64,000 nucleotides of DNA from CBDCXE01 sp965223725 [NCBI: Nitrospinota bacterium] (GTDB taxonomy: Bacteria; Nitrospinota_A; UBA7883), in assembly GCA_965223725.1 (NCBI GenBank), contig CBDCXE010000006.1, forward strand, positions 558,001-622,000. The letters run 5' to 3'. Under the pieces are notes generated by a model. The model worked only from the letters and a program-made list of their open reading frames with translations. It had not been told where the DNA came from and did no database searches. The first letter of the stretch is position 1. Every line of letters starts with the position of its first letter. Shown piece after piece: positions 1-8,510 of the stretch. The translations under genes were made by a program, and so were the position numbers.

Positions 1-294
1 ATCGCCAGAGGCGCGGAAAACGGCGACCCTTTTTGCAAAGGATTGTTCCGCAGCGCTGGGGAGGACCTGGGTGTGGCGCTGGGCTTCCTGGCTTTGACCT
101 TGGATATAGGCGTGTTTGTGATTGGCGGAGGCATGGGCCCTGCCCTGAAATTCATGGAATCGGCGGCCCGGCAAGTGGCCATAGACCGGGCGTTCACACT
201 GAATACCATGAAGCTTAAAATCAGACCGGCCACCCTGGGCAACCTGGCAGGTATAATTGGCGCTGGGAAAATAGCCCGCGACTATATGGATTGA
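1..294 (+). CDS. ROK family sugar kinase, C-terminal part (5' end outside window)
   Basis: The frame is open from the first base and ends with TGA at 292-294, so only the last 97 residues are present. They match the end of ROK-family kinases (glucokinase and N-acetylhexosamine kinases): a helix beginning ENGDPFCKGLF, the glycine-rich stretch FVIGGGMGPA near the end of the nucleotide-binding lobe, and a closing A(T)LGNLAGIIGAG segment like the conserved end of ROK proteins. The substrate cannot be told, because the zinc and sugar-binding motifs lie outside the window. The next gene starts 3 bases downstream and is probably co-transcribed. Confidence 0.75.
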   Translation: MARGAENGDPFCKGLFRSAGEDLGVALGFLALTLDIGVFVIGGGMGPALKFMESAARQVAIDRAFTLNTMKLKIRPATLGNLAGIIGAGKIARDYMD

Positions 295-297
295 GCC

Positions 298-1503
298 ATG
301 CTTAGTATAATCTTCCGTGTGGCGATGCGAGAGCTTGGGAGCTCGCTCACCCGGTCGTTGTTAACCATGCTGGGGGTTATCATCGGAGTGGCCGCTGTGG
401 TATCCATGGTGGCCATCGGCGAAGGCGCCAAACGCGATATCACCAAAAACATAGAAAACCTTGGCGCGAACCTGCTGATCGTGCGCCCGGGATTGCTGAA
501 ACGGGGCCATGTCCGCAGCGCCACGGCGCAGACGCTTACTTTATCCGACGCCACACTGATACGCAAAAATGTTCCTCAGATTAGATCTGTCGCCCCATCT
601 GTATCGCAAGCCGCGCAGATTAAGTATTTTAACCAGAACCGAAGAACCAACGTTATCGGAGTTACGCCTGATTACCTGTCCGCTCGGCAATTTTCGGTGG
701 AGAAAGGGTCGTTTTTCACTATCCGAGATTTGGCGGCGGCCAAGCGGGTGGTGGCGCTGGGCAAAACGGTGGCGGAGGCGCTGTTCGGTACAAAGCAGCC
801 GGTGGGCAAACAGGTTAAAATTAACGGGATAAACTTTTTTGTCACCGCTGTTATGGCGGAAAAGGGACAGGCTGGATGGTGGGATGCGGATGATCAGGTG
901 ATGATACCGATCACCACATATCAAAAACGGCTTTTTGGCGGATCCGACATCGCCAATATTTTCCTGGAAGTGGAAAGTCGTGAAGCCATGGAGGAGGCCA
1001 GCGCCGTGGTGACCAGGCTGCTGCGGCAGTCGCACCGTATCGGCAGGGATAGCGAGGCGGATTTCCATGTCAGGAGCCAGACCGATATTATGAAATCGAT
1101 GGAATCTATGACCCGCACATTCACTTATCTGCTGGGTGGCATCGCCGCCATATCCCTCATGGTCGGCGGGATTGGCATCATGAACATCATGCTGGTGACC
1201 GTGACCGAGCGCACGAGGGAGATCGGGTTACGCAAAGCGTTGGGCGCCAAACGACGCGATATACTGAAACAGTTTCTGGTGGAGTCCACCATCCTTTCGG
1301 GGGTGGGGGGTCTGATCGGAGTCGGCCTCGGTTTTCTGGGCGCTTTTGCCATTGGGCATTTTTCTGAATGGGAGACTTTTGTATCGCCAAATTCTGTCAT
1401 CATCGCATACGGCACGGCATTGCTGGTGGGTGTCTTCTTCGGCTGGTGGCCGGCCTACAAGGCGTCTGCGCTCAGCCCGGTGGACGCGTTGCGCCATGAG
1501 TAA
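298..1503 (+). CDS. MacB/FtsX-type ABC transporter permease
   Basis: A 401-residue inner-membrane protein with the MacB layout. A first membrane segment at about residues 20-42 is followed by a large periplasmic core (about 45-270) and three C-terminal membrane segments forming an FtsX domain (from about 275). The FtsX hallmark is visible as GGIGIMNIMLVTVTERTREIG followed by a LRKALGAKRRDI-like stretch. Family members work with a separate LolD/MacB-type ATPase to move lipoproteins, peptides or drugs, or to transmit force. No ATPase gene lies beside it here; it may be upstream of the window. The stop overlaps the start of the next gene by 8 bases, so translational coupling is likely. Confidence 0.85.
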   Translation: MLSIIFRVAMRELGSSLTRSLLTMLGVIIGVAAVVSMVAIGEGAKRDITKNIENLGANLLIVRPGLLKRGHVRSATAQTLTLSDATLIRKNVPQIRSVAPSVSQAAQIKYFNQNRRTNVIGVTPDYLSARQFSVEKGSFFTIRDLAAAKRVVALGKTVAEALFGTKQPVGKQVKINGINFFVTAVMAEKGQAGWWDADDQVMIPITTYQKRLFGGSDIANIFLEVESREAMEEASAVVTRLLRQSHRIGRDSEADFHVRSQTDIMKSMESMTRTFTYLLGGIAAISLMVGGIGIMNIMLVTVTERTREIGLRKALGAKRRDILKQFLVESTILSGVGGLIGVGLGFLGAFAIGHFSEWETFVSPNSVIIAYGTALLVGVFFGWWPAYKASALSPVDALRHE

Positions 1504-2236
1504 TAAACCAGCAGTCGTGATTCTGGCGGCGGGAAAGGGGACAAGGATGAAGTCGGACCTGCCGAAGGCTTTGTGCAGCCTCAACGGCAAACCACTGCTT
1601 GGCCACGTGGCGCAAACGGCTCGATCGCTGGATCCGGAAAAGATCATCGTCATAGTTGGCCATAAACGAAAGCTGGTGACAGAACAGTTTGCCGACACTG
1701 GGTTGGTCTTCGTTGTCCAGGAGCCGCAGCTTGGCACCGGCCACGCCGTGGCGCAGGCGGAGGACGCTTTGGCAGATCATGATGGCGCTGTGATGGTCCT
1801 CTCTGCTGATGTGCCGCTGATTAGAGAGGCCACTTTGCAGAACATGCTTAACGCGCATACCACCGCAGGCGCTGCGGTTACTATACTGACCTGCAAACTG
1901 GATGACCCAGGGGCATATGGCAGGATTATTCGCCGGAATGGCCGCGTCGTGGCGAATGTCGAAGCGAAGGACGCCAGCGATGAGCAACTTGCGATAAATG
2001 AGATCAACAGCGGGATATATATATTCGATTCCCGGTTCCTGTTTTCAGCGTTAAAGCAAGTGAACAACAACAACGCGCAGGGAGAATATTATCTGACCGA
2101 CCTGATCGCCATGGCGGTGGAAGATGGCCATGCGGCCGAGGGTATTGTTGTCGATGACCCATACGAAATCATGGGTGTGAACACAGTGGAACAGCTAGAA
2201 GAGATGGAGAAGAACGCGCCGAAACGTGATCATTAA
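1496..2236 (+). CDS. GlmU-like nucleotidyltransferase (pyrophosphorylase domain only)
   Basis: A 246-residue NTP-transferase protein. The N-terminal signature LAAGKGTRMKSDLPKAL (about residues 10-26) is the nucleotide-binding loop of GlmU-type UDP-N-acetylglucosamine pyrophosphorylases. QLGTGHAVAQAEDAL and the AEAKDAS(D)EQLAINEINSG-like region also fit GlmU. The left-handed beta-helix acetyltransferase half of bacterial GlmU (total about 450 residues) is absent; the frame stops cleanly after the uridylyltransferase domain. I chose ATG 1496, which overlaps the permease stop by 8 bases; a longer frame upstream would lie inside the permease gene. Activity on GlcNAc-1-P and UTP is inferred from the family; another sugar-1-phosphate is possible. 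Confidence 0.8.
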   Translation: MSNKPAVVILAAGKGTRMKSDLPKALCSLNGKPLLGHVAQTARSLDPEKIIVIVGHKRKLVTEQFADTGLVFVVQEPQLGTGHAVAQAEDALADHDGAVMVLSADVPLIREATLQNMLNAHTTAGAAVTILTCKLDDPGAYGRIIRRNGRVVANVEAKDASDEQLAINEINSGIYIFDSRFLFSALKQVNNNNAQGEYYLTDLIAMAVEDGHAAEGIVVDDPYEIMGVNTVEQLEEMEKNAPKRDH

Positions 2237-2261
2237 TGTGGAAGCGTCAATATCGTCGTAT

Positions 2262-3128
2262 CTAGATAGCGCAGCGAAAGCCAACATACATATAGCTGTA
2301 AACCGCCTTGAGCCCAAACCGGTTTGACGCCCGTATATGTGACGGACCCGCATGCCAGGAGCCGCCACGTATTGTGCGATAAACCTTTTGCTCGACCTCT
2401 TCTGCCGTTTGATCCTCTTTCACCTCCAGCTCCGGGCCTTGCGGATTCACGACAAATTCGGCGCTGTAATAATCAGCTTTATACAAATCCGACACCCATT
2501 CCCAAACGTTGCCAGACATGTTGTACAAACCAAGCTCGTTCGGCTCAAAACTGTTCACAGGTACCGTCGATCTGCGATATTTACCAGCCTGAGAATATGA
2601 CTTTTTATACGCACGTCTGCTGTTGAAGTTTATCTCGTCAGGGTCCAGTTTCTCTTTGCCATTTCCAAAACGGACTTCTTTCCCACCTTCGCGCGCCGCA
2701 TACTCCCACTCGGCTTCTGTGGGCAGCCGTTTACCCAGTTTTTCGCAATACGCTTTTGCTTCAAACCAGTTAACACTCTCCACCGGACAATCAGGGCCAC
2801 ACGATTTGAAAAACGCCGGGACAGCGTCTGTCTCATTTTTATATTGCAGTTGATGGACTTCATATTTATCCAGATAAAAATCATCAAGACAAACATCGTG
2901 CACCGGTTTTTCATCCGCCGCGCCATCCCCGAACGTGTCGCCCATCTTGTAGCAGCCGCCTTTTATATACACCATATCCTTCAGGATGCCCTTTTCTACC
3001 AAACTTCTTTTTACCTTGGCTTCCCTCGGTTGAAATGTTTCAGGTATAATATTTTCCAACGTGACGGCACAACCTGAAACACAGGTTATAGCAAACAAAA
3101 GTGAGGTTATTTGACGCAACCAGATCAT
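2262..3128 (-). CDS. FGE/SUMF1-fold lipoprotein
   Basis: A 288-residue protein. Its N-terminus is a lipoprotein signal with a lipobox ending VSGC (Cys about residue 20). The rest is a formylglycine-generating-enzyme-like domain: MVYIKGGCYKMGDTFGDG, DEKPVHDVCLDDFYLDKYEV, PVESVNWFEAKAYCEKLGKR, RLPTEAEWEYAAREGG, SGNVWEWVSDLY, RGGSWHAGPSH and a final VGFRCAI. The segment after RGGSW carries no cysteine, where true copper-dependent FGEs have the catalytic Cys pair, so sulfatase maturation is unlikely. It is probably a lipid-anchored structural or binding protein. It converges on the nucleotidyltransferase gene 25 bases away and has its own promoter region of about 220 bases upstream. Confidence 0.8.
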   Translation of the reverse strand: MIWLRQITSLLFAITCVSGCAVTLENIIPETFQPREAKVKRSLVEKGILKDMVYIKGGCYKMGDTFGDGAADEKPVHDVCLDDFYLDKYEVHQLQYKNETDAVPAFFKSCGPDCPVESVNWFEAKAYCEKLGKRLPTEAEWEYAAREGGKEVRFGNGKEKLDPDEINFNSRRAYKKSYSQAGKYRRSTVPVNSFEPNELGLYNMSGNVWEWVSDLYKADYYSAEFVVNPQGPELEVKEDQTAEEVEQKVYRTIRGGSWHAGPSHIRASNRFGLKAVYSYMYVGFRCAI

Positions 3129-3348
3129 ACTGTTTTTCTACTTAACCGCTAAAATTTGTAAATTATCCACACACATTTTTAGTATTAATCATTAGCCATA
3201 CTCATTTCCAATATCAGCCATTGGCAACACTGTTGAGCAAACACTCCTCTATTGGAAACAAACTCAGCATTATACATTATAAAACAACTGTTTACTATTT
3301 TCCGAGTAGTGATTATATGCAATGGGTGGGTAAATGCAAAAAGACGGA

Positions 3349-5565
3349 TTAGTCCGACATCATATCTGGAAGCGTCGAATGCCAGGCATCGTCCAGGTCA
3401 ACAATATTGGCGCCGATAACCTTGGCGCCGTTTACCGCGATCTGGGCAGATCCATTTGTCACAATTCCGATGGCGACAACCGGGACTTTTAAAATGTCCG
3501 CTTCCTTGAAAATGGCGTTTTTCTCATCAGGCGAGCATGAAACCACAACCCGTGATTGCGACTCGGAGAATAGCGCAATATCAGGCCTTAATTCAGAGGT
3601 TACATCAACATCAAACCCTGGACGATCTTCCCCGTCAGCCCCGAAACAACACTCCGCCAGACATACAGCCAGCCCTCCATCAGAAACATCGTGCATCGAT
3701 GCGACAAGCCGCTTATCCGCCAATACGCCCATTAGTTTTTGCAAATTTACTTCCGCCTCCAACCCAACGCAGGGGGGGTAACCCTTCTCTTTATTATGGA
3801 TGACCGACAAATACTCCGATCCACCCACTTCCGCAAAAGTATCCCCCAACAAGATAATTAAATCACCCACGCTTTTAAAAAACTGGTTCACAAGCTTTGA
3901 ACTATCCTCGAGCAAACCAACAGCGCTCACAGCCGGCGTCGGATACACACTCTCATCGCCGGTCTGGTTATAAAATGAAACATTGCCGGAAACCACCGGG
4001 GTCGATAACGCCTTGCACATCTCAGAAATTCCGTCGATCGCATTTTTGAATTCCCACATCACTTCTTCCCGTTCCGGGCTTCCAAAGTTCAAGCAATCGG
4101 TGATGGCCAAAGGCTTCGCGCCAGAGCAAGCCACGTTCCTGGTCGCTTCGGCCACCGCCTGCATCCCGCCCATGTGTGGATCGAGCTTGCAATACCTGGC
4201 GTTGCAGTCCAGGCTCATGGCCACAGCTTTCGATGTACCTTTTATCTGGATGACAGAGCTGTCCGACCCGGGCGGTTCAATTGTGTTTGTTCGAACCTGA
4301 TAGTCATACTGCTGGTAGATCCACTGTTTGCTGCAGATGTTGGGCGACGCCAGCAAAGTCGTAAGCGTTGCCGTCAGGTCCGCCGGCTCCGGCACTTCGC
4401 TTCTGTCCAGTTCTTGACGCACCATTTCGTCCGCTGGCGCCAGGGCCAGCCGGTCATATTTAGGTGCATTGTTCGAAAGAGCCAGCGCCGGCAACTCCGC
4501 CACGGTGGCGCCGTTTTCTATCACTCGGACCAGCCCGTCATCGGTGACTTTTCCTACCACTTCGGCATTCAGGTCCCACTTGGAGTAGATCTCTTTCACC
4601 TTATCTTCTGTGCCCTTTCTGCACACGATCAGCATCCGCTCCTGCGATTCCGACAGCATGATCTCATACGCGTTCATGCCCTCTTCACGCCGCGGGACCT
4701 TGTCGATATCCAGCTCCACCCCGGTTCCGGCTCTGCCTGCCATCTCGAACGAAGAGCTGGTCAGCCCGGCCGCGCCCATATCCTGTATGCCGACCACGTA
4801 ATCGGTTTCAAACAGCTCCAGGCACGCCTCCAGAAGTTTCTTCTCTGTAAACGGGTCGCCCACCTGCACAGTGGGTCGTCGCTCCTCGCCGCCTTCGCCG
4901 AACTGCTCGCTGGCCATGGTGGCGCCATGGATGCCGTCCCTGCCGGTCTTGGCGCCGGCGTAGATCACCGGGTTGCCGGCGCCCTCCGCTTTGCCGAGGA
5001 AGATTTTTTCCTTGCGCGCTATGCCGAGGTTGAACACGTTGACCAGGCAGTTGCCGTTATAGCTGGGGTGGAACACCGTCTCGCCGCCGATGGTGGGCAC
5101 GCCCATACAGTTGCCATATCCGGCGATACCGGCCACCACACCATCCACCAGGTATTTTGTCCTGGGGTGGTCCACTGCGCCGAAACGGATAGAGTTCAGC
5201 GAGGCCAGTGGCCGGGCGCCCATGGTGAATATGTCGCGCATGATACCGCCCACGCCGGTGGCGGCGCCCTGGTATGGCTCTATATATGAGGGGTGGTTGT
5301 GCGATTCCATTTTGAACACGACGGCCAGCCCGTCACCGATATCCACCACGCCAGCGTTTTCGCCGGGACCCTCTATCACCTGCGGGCCTTCCGTGGGGAA
5401 CCTGCCCAGATGCAGCCGGGAGCTTTTGTAGGAGCAATGCTCGCTCCACATTACGGATAAAATGCCCAGCTCCACCATGGTGGGCTCTCGGTTGATTATC
5501 TCCAGCGCCGCGTCATACTCCTCGGTGGTCAGGCCATGTTCTTCGATCAGTTTTGTATCAATCAT
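3349..5565 (-). CDS. purL: Phosphoribosylformylglycinamidine synthase subunit PurL
   Basis: Catalyses the glutamine-dependent conversion of FGAR to FGAM in purine synthesis. At 738 residues this is the small PurL, which works with separate PurS and PurQ subunits (not in the window). Visible signatures: [17 protein letters not shown] near the N-terminus (ATP/FGAR binding), the [19 protein letters not shown] motif, [18 protein letters not shown], a second AIRS-type half with [16 protein letters not shown], and near the C-terminus [16 protein letters not shown] place the start at ATG 5565, giving the usual [13 protein letters not shown] beginning; the open frame continues 23 codons further upstream without family similarity. 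The dispersed repeat begins only 33 bases upstream of this start. Confidence 0.95.
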   Translation of the reverse strand: MIDTKLIEEHGLTTEEYDAALEIINREPTMVELGILSVMWSEHCSYKSSRLHLGRFPTEGPQVIEGPGENAGVVDIGDGLAVVFKMESHNHPSYIEPYQGAATGVGGIMRDIFTMGARPLASLNSIRFGAVDHPRTKYLVDGVVAGIAGYGNCMGVPTIGGETVFHPSYNGNCLVNVFNLGIARKEKIFLGKAEGAGNPVIYAGAKTGRDGIHGATMASEQFGEGGEERRPTVQVGDPFTEKKLLEACLELFETDYVVGIQDMGAAGLTSSSFEMAGRAGTGVELDIDKVPRREEGMNAYEIMLSESQERMLIVCRKGTEDKVKEIYSKWDLNAEVVGKVTDDGLVRVIENGATVAELPALALSNNAPKYDRLALAPADEMVRQELDRSEVPEPADLTATLTTLLASPNICSKQWIYQQYDYQVRTNTIEPPGSDSSVIQIKGTSKAVAMSLDCNARYCKLDPHMGGMQAVAEATRNVACSGAKPLAITDCLNFGSPEREEVMWEFKNAIDGISEMCKALSTPVVSGNVSFYNQTGDESVYPTPAVSAVGLLEDSSKLVNQFFKSVGDLIILLGDTFAEVGGSEYLSVIHNKEKGYPPCVGLEAEVNLQKLMGVLADKRLVASMHDVSDGGLAVCLAECCFGADGEDRPGFDVDVTSELRPDIALFSESQSRVVVSCSPDEKNAIFKEADILKVPVVAIGIVTNGSAQIAVNGAKVIGANIVDLDDAWHSTLPDMMSD

Positions 5566-5597
5566 CAAGCTATTATAATCAAACAAACCAAAACCGC

Positions 5598-5932
5598 AAC
5601 TGCCGTGGGCAGGTGGCGCGGCCACTGCGAACAACCCTGTCGGGATGTGCGGTTATGCCCTTTCGTTTGCAAACCCATTTCAACCGGCTCTTTCATCAAT
5701 GTAAAATCGCAAGCTCTACGCCGGGTCGCGGCAGCTATATCTATTCGTCACCATAATTCTTCTCCTTATCATCATTTCTGCACCCGTTGTGCATTAGGTA
5801 CAAATATAAAAGAATATTGATTGAAGTAAATAGCAGGTGAGGGATTTGAAGCATTTGGAGCATATGAGGGATTTGAGGCAAAAGAAGCATTTGAGGAATG
5901 CTAATTCGCCCGTTTTGGCACGGTTATTGTCC
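5598..5932 (+). repeat. Dispersed intergenic repeat, copy 1
   Basis: Aligned by eye with the reverse complement of 30345-30626. Shared blocks in the same order: AACTGCCGTGGGCAGG at the left end, CCCTGTCGGGATG, a TATGCCCTT block, CAACCGGC/CGACCGGC, AATTCTTCTC, GTTG..GCATTA.GTAC, an identical 32-base block at 5826-5857, a 9-base tandem array, and a GTTTTGGC..GTT.TTG end. This copy is about 50 bases longer, with an insertion around 5700-5750. No transposase is encoded. A second TGCCGTGGGCAGG lies just past the right end, so the copy is bracketed by direct repeats. Confidence 0.7.
5842..5900 (+). repeat. 9-base tandem array inside repeat copy 1
   Basis: About six imperfect units of the 9-mer ATTTGAGGC (variants ATTTGAAGC, ATATGAGGG, AAAAGAAGC). 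The same array occurs in repeat copy 2 at 30384-30446 on the other strand, with unit-level differences such as ATTTGGAGC versus ATTTGAGGC. In one frame the unit would read Asp/His-Leu-Lys/Arg. Confidence 0.75.
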
Positions 5933-6196
5933 ATTGCCGTGGGCAGGCCAGTGACCCCACCACCCACTTTAGAAAGGGGGTCGGCCAACCGCAGGTTGGA
6001 CGGGGGGGGTTGTAACAGTTTAAGAGGCTGGTTGTTAATCCACCCCAGCCCTGCGCCATCATGGCGCCTTTTCAAAAGGAGGGAGGAAGAACAGCAAGCC
6101 CCGATGCAAGGCTTGACATAGTAAAATATCCAGAGATAATACAATCAGGTGGAGATTATATTAATTTCTGAATAATTCGCCGATGGAGGCATTAGG

Positions 6197-6310
6197 ATGG
6201 GTAAAGATAGTCAAGCCAGGCCCAACACTCCTTTTACGTCTAAATTCATTCCACAATATATTTACAACGATCCAGTAAACCGAACAGTAGTAACCAATCC
6301 AGGGGGGTAA
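6197..6310 (+). CDS. Small ORF upstream of the S74 repeat protein
   Basis: A 37-codon frame starting MGKDSQARPNTPFTSKF and ending NPGG, with TAA at 6308-6310. A good Shine-Dalgarno GGAGG at 6185-6189 lies 7 bases before the ATG. The stop is 2 bases before the ATG of the 561-residue secreted protein, and the last codons (GGG GGG) supply that gene's ribosome-binding site, so the two would be translationally coupled. The peptide is hydrophilic, has no signal sequence, and is rich in Pro, Thr and Asn. I recognise no family. It could be a real small protein or a leader that sets expression of the next gene. Confidence 0.5.
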   Translation: MGKDSQARPNTPFTSKFIPQYIYNDPVNRTVVTNPGG

Positions 6311-6312
6311 TC

Positions 6313-7998
6313 ATGAGAAACGGAGAAAGCAAGATTAGGCATATTCCATTCGCCATCGCTGTCATGCTGGTGTTTGTGACAGCGGAGTTGGCCAGCGCAC
6401 AAATGATCAACTCTATCAATGTAGCAGGTCGAGGAGCTTACGAAGGTACAAATAGCAACTCAACCGGTAGAGGTGTCTTTGGTAGGGCCACCGATGGTGG
6501 TGGTTCCAACGTTGGTGTTTTGGGATTGAACGATAGCAATAGCGGAAGAGGTGTACAAGGCACAGCTCTTAGTCCTTTTGGTGTCAATTATGGTGTTAGT
6601 GGATGGAGTCTTAGCAATGGCGGATTAGGTGTTTACGGTATCGCTTCTTCTAACAATGGCTCTACGTATGGTGTTCTGGGATTGAGCAGAAGCTCATCTG
6701 GCAGAGGTGTTGCTGGTGCGGCCACTAAAACATTTGGCGTCACCTATGGTGTTCAGGGGATAAGCAATAGTCCAGCTGGTTATGGAGTATACGGCTGGAA
6801 TACATCAACCGGTTGGTCTGGTTTTTTTACCGGTGGTAAATTTACAGTGCTTGGGATGCTGGAGCTGATACCGCACGCCACCAGCCCGAACATTATTGGT
6901 GGGGTGGTAAATAACAATGTAACATCCGGAGCGTTTGGCGCCAACATTGGTGGAGGCGGCTCTGCAGCATTGCCGAACAAGGTTACCGACAACTGGGGCA
7001 CAATAGGCGGCGGATTGAACAACCAGGCGGGCGACAACGCCGGAACCGATGCCGACAGAACCCACGCCACCGTAGGCGGAGGAGATAGCAACATCGCCAG
7101 CGGCTTGGGTTCCACCGTGGGCGGAGGTAAAAAAATCAATGCCAGTGGCCGATTTGCCACCGTGGGCGGAGGTACCAGTAACAGAGCCAGCGGCTACATT
7201 TCCACCGTGAGTGGCGGATGGGGTCACACCGCCAGCGGCTCTGAATCCACCGTGGGCGGAGGCGCCGTTAACATGGCCAGTGGCAGTTTTTCAACTGTGG
7301 ACGGAGGCCTACGTAACATCGCCAGCGGGAAATATTCCACCGTGGGTGGCGGCTACAAAAACTTTGCTGGCAATAATTACGCCGTGGTGGGCGGCGGAGC
7401 TTTTAACCAGGCCTACGGTATTTTTTCCACCATCCCGGGTGGGCATGGCAACGCGGCCGCAGGCTATAGCTTTGCCGTGGGCAGAAGGGCCAAGGCCGTC
7501 CACACAGGAGCTTTCGTATGGGGCGACAGCACCAACACCGATATTCAATCATCCAATCATAACCAGGTGACGTTCCGAGCCAGAGGTGGCTACCTTCTGT
7601 TTACCAACGCGGCAGCCAACCTCGGGGCGCGTCTGAACCCTGGCGCCACGGCATGGGTAGCCATGAGTGATCGGGCATCGAAGGAGAAGGTGGTGAAGGT
7701 GGACGCCCGCAAGGTATTGGATAAACTGGCTCAGATGGAGATAGCCACCTGGCAGTACAAGGGTGTGGACGCGCCGGTGCGGCATATGGGCCCGATGGCG
7801 CAGGATTTTTACAAGGCGTACAGCCTGGGTCATGACGAAAAGGGGATCTCCACCCTCGACGCGGATGGAGTAGCCCTCGCCGCCATTCAGGGACTGTATG
7901 ACCTGGTGAAGGAGAACAGAGAGGTAATCGAAACTAAGGAAACAGAGATTGCGGAGCTGAAAGCGCAGTTGGCGGAGCTGAAAAGCAGGCTTAATTAA
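6313..7998 (+). CDS. Secreted beta-helical repeat protein with C-terminal S74 (endosialidase-type) chaperone domain
   Basis: 561 residues. An N-terminal signal peptide (hydrophobic stretch about 12-28, cleavage likely after ELASAQ). Residues 35-170 carry glycine-rich repeats of the GVxGxSxSxxGxGVxG type. Residues about 200-400 have YadA-head-like 15-residue repeats of the form xASGxxSTVGGGxxN (for example ASGRFATVGGGTSNR). From about residue 455 follows SDRASKEKVVKVDARKVL, the start of a Peptidase_S74 intramolecular chaperone, then a closing coiled coil (ENREVIETKETEIAELKAQL). Known S74 proteins trimerise, and many self-cleave at the Ser of the S-D-R/K motif. It probably forms a trimeric surface or extracellular fibre. 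RBS AGGGGGG lies at 6301-6307. Confidence 0.8.
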   Translation: MRNGESKIRHIPFAIAVMLVFVTAELASAQMINSINVAGRGAYEGTNSNSTGRGVFGRATDGGGSNVGVLGLNDSNSGRGVQGTALSPFGVNYGVSGWSLSNGGLGVYGIASSNNGSTYGVLGLSRSSSGRGVAGAATKTFGVTYGVQGISNSPAGYGVYGWNTSTGWSGFFTGGKFTVLGMLELIPHATSPNIIGGVVNNNVTSGAFGANIGGGGSAALPNKVTDNWGTIGGGLNNQAGDNAGTDADRTHATVGGGDSNIASGLGSTVGGGKKINASGRFATVGGGTSNRASGYISTVSGGWGHTASGSESTVGGGAVNMASGSFSTVDGGLRNIASGKYSTVGGGYKNFAGNNYAVVGGGAFNQAYGIFSTIPGGHGNAAAGYSFAVGRRAKAVHTGAFVWGDSTNTDIQSSNHNQVTFRARGGYLLFTNAAANLGARLNPGATAWVAMSDRASKEKVVKVDARKVLDKLAQMEIATWQYKGVDAPVRHMGPMAQDFYKAYSLGHDEKGISTLDADGVALAAIQGLYDLVKENREVIETKETEIAELKAQLAELKSRLN

Positions 7999-8076
7999 GT
8001 TGACTATCTAAATCGTAATCACTCTGGGTATAGTGTCATTTTGGGTGGAGCTACACCTGGAAATAACGCCCCATGT

Positions 8077-8087
8077 CCCCCCCCCCC
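8077..8087. repeat. C11 homopolymer
   Basis: Eleven consecutive C between the S74 gene and the zapB-like gene, about 80 bases after the stop. It lies outside any gene I can support. The 221-base gap also has a palindrome GACCGG-GGA-CCGGTC at about 8123-8137. No T-run follows, so I do not call it a terminator. Confidence 0.6.
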
Positions 8088-8219
8088 GGTTCCTGCCAAT
8101 AAAACTATTATCAACTATAGCTTGACCGGGGACCGGTCTGCTTGTATTCTAGGTATCAATCTTTCAGATAGATACGGTAGCGCGTAAAAGTGACACTTCA
8201 ATGATTGTTTGTGGGGCCG

Positions 8220-8510
8220 ATGGATTTTTCTCGTTTTGACACTGTTCAGCAAAAACTGAACGTCCTGTTTGAATATATCAACGGGCTGAAAAGAGAAAAC
8301 GGCGAACTGCGCAGAAAAATCAAATCTCTGGAAACTAACCTGAAGCAGGCCCTCGCCTCGCCCAAGGAAAAAATACTCAAGGACAAATACTCCGCCCTGG
8401 CCGAAGAGCGGGACAGCCTTATGATGGAGCGGGAGCTGATCCGGAGCAAAGTAAAAGCGCTGATCAACAAACTGGAGACGAGCGAGAACAAGGATGGCGC
8501 CAAAAAATGA
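8220..8510 (+). CDS. ZapB-like coiled-coil protein
   Basis: A 96-residue, almost entirely helical and charged protein: QQKLNVLFEYINGLKRENGE, LRRKIKSLETNLKQAL and a second helix around KYSALAEERDSLMMERELI, ending KLETSENKDGAKK. This is the size and build of ZapB/SlyX-type coiled coils, which cross-link ZapA and FtsZ at the division site. The link rests mainly on context: the stop overlaps the zapA start by 4 bases (ATGA). I chose ATG 8220 with GTGGGG just upstream; in-frame TTG 8205 and GTG 8211 are alternatives. Confidence 0.7.
   Translation: MDFSRFDTVQQKLNVLFEYINGLKRENGELRRKIKSLETNLKQALASPKEKILKDKYSALAEERDSLMMERELIRSKVKALINKLETSENKDGAKK

Larger units (their letters stand above)
5566..6196. 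other. 631-base intergenic region with repeat copy 1
   Basis: Lies between purL (leaving to the left) and the small ORF/S74 gene (leaving to the right), so it must hold both promoters. It contains the dispersed repeat (5598-5932), a second copy of the 13-mer TGCCGTGGGCAGG at 5936-5948, a perfect hairpin CCAACC-GCA-GGTTGG at 5985-5999, and a G8 run at 6002-6009. Both strands have open frames of about 100 codons here. They are low-complexity translations of the repeat and I do not call them genes. Confidence 0.6.

Noticed and set aside
4174-5289. 371-codon plus-strand frame opposite purL
   Set aside because: PurL motifs run through the whole minus strand; the antisense translation is low-complexity.
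5794-6144. Overlapping open frames of about 95-116 codons on both strands, one with a Cys/Phe/Leu/Lys-rich stretch
   Set aside because: They are translations of the 9-base tandem array and the G-rich hairpin region of the repeat, with no ribosome-binding site, and the matching region of copy 2 does not keep the frame.
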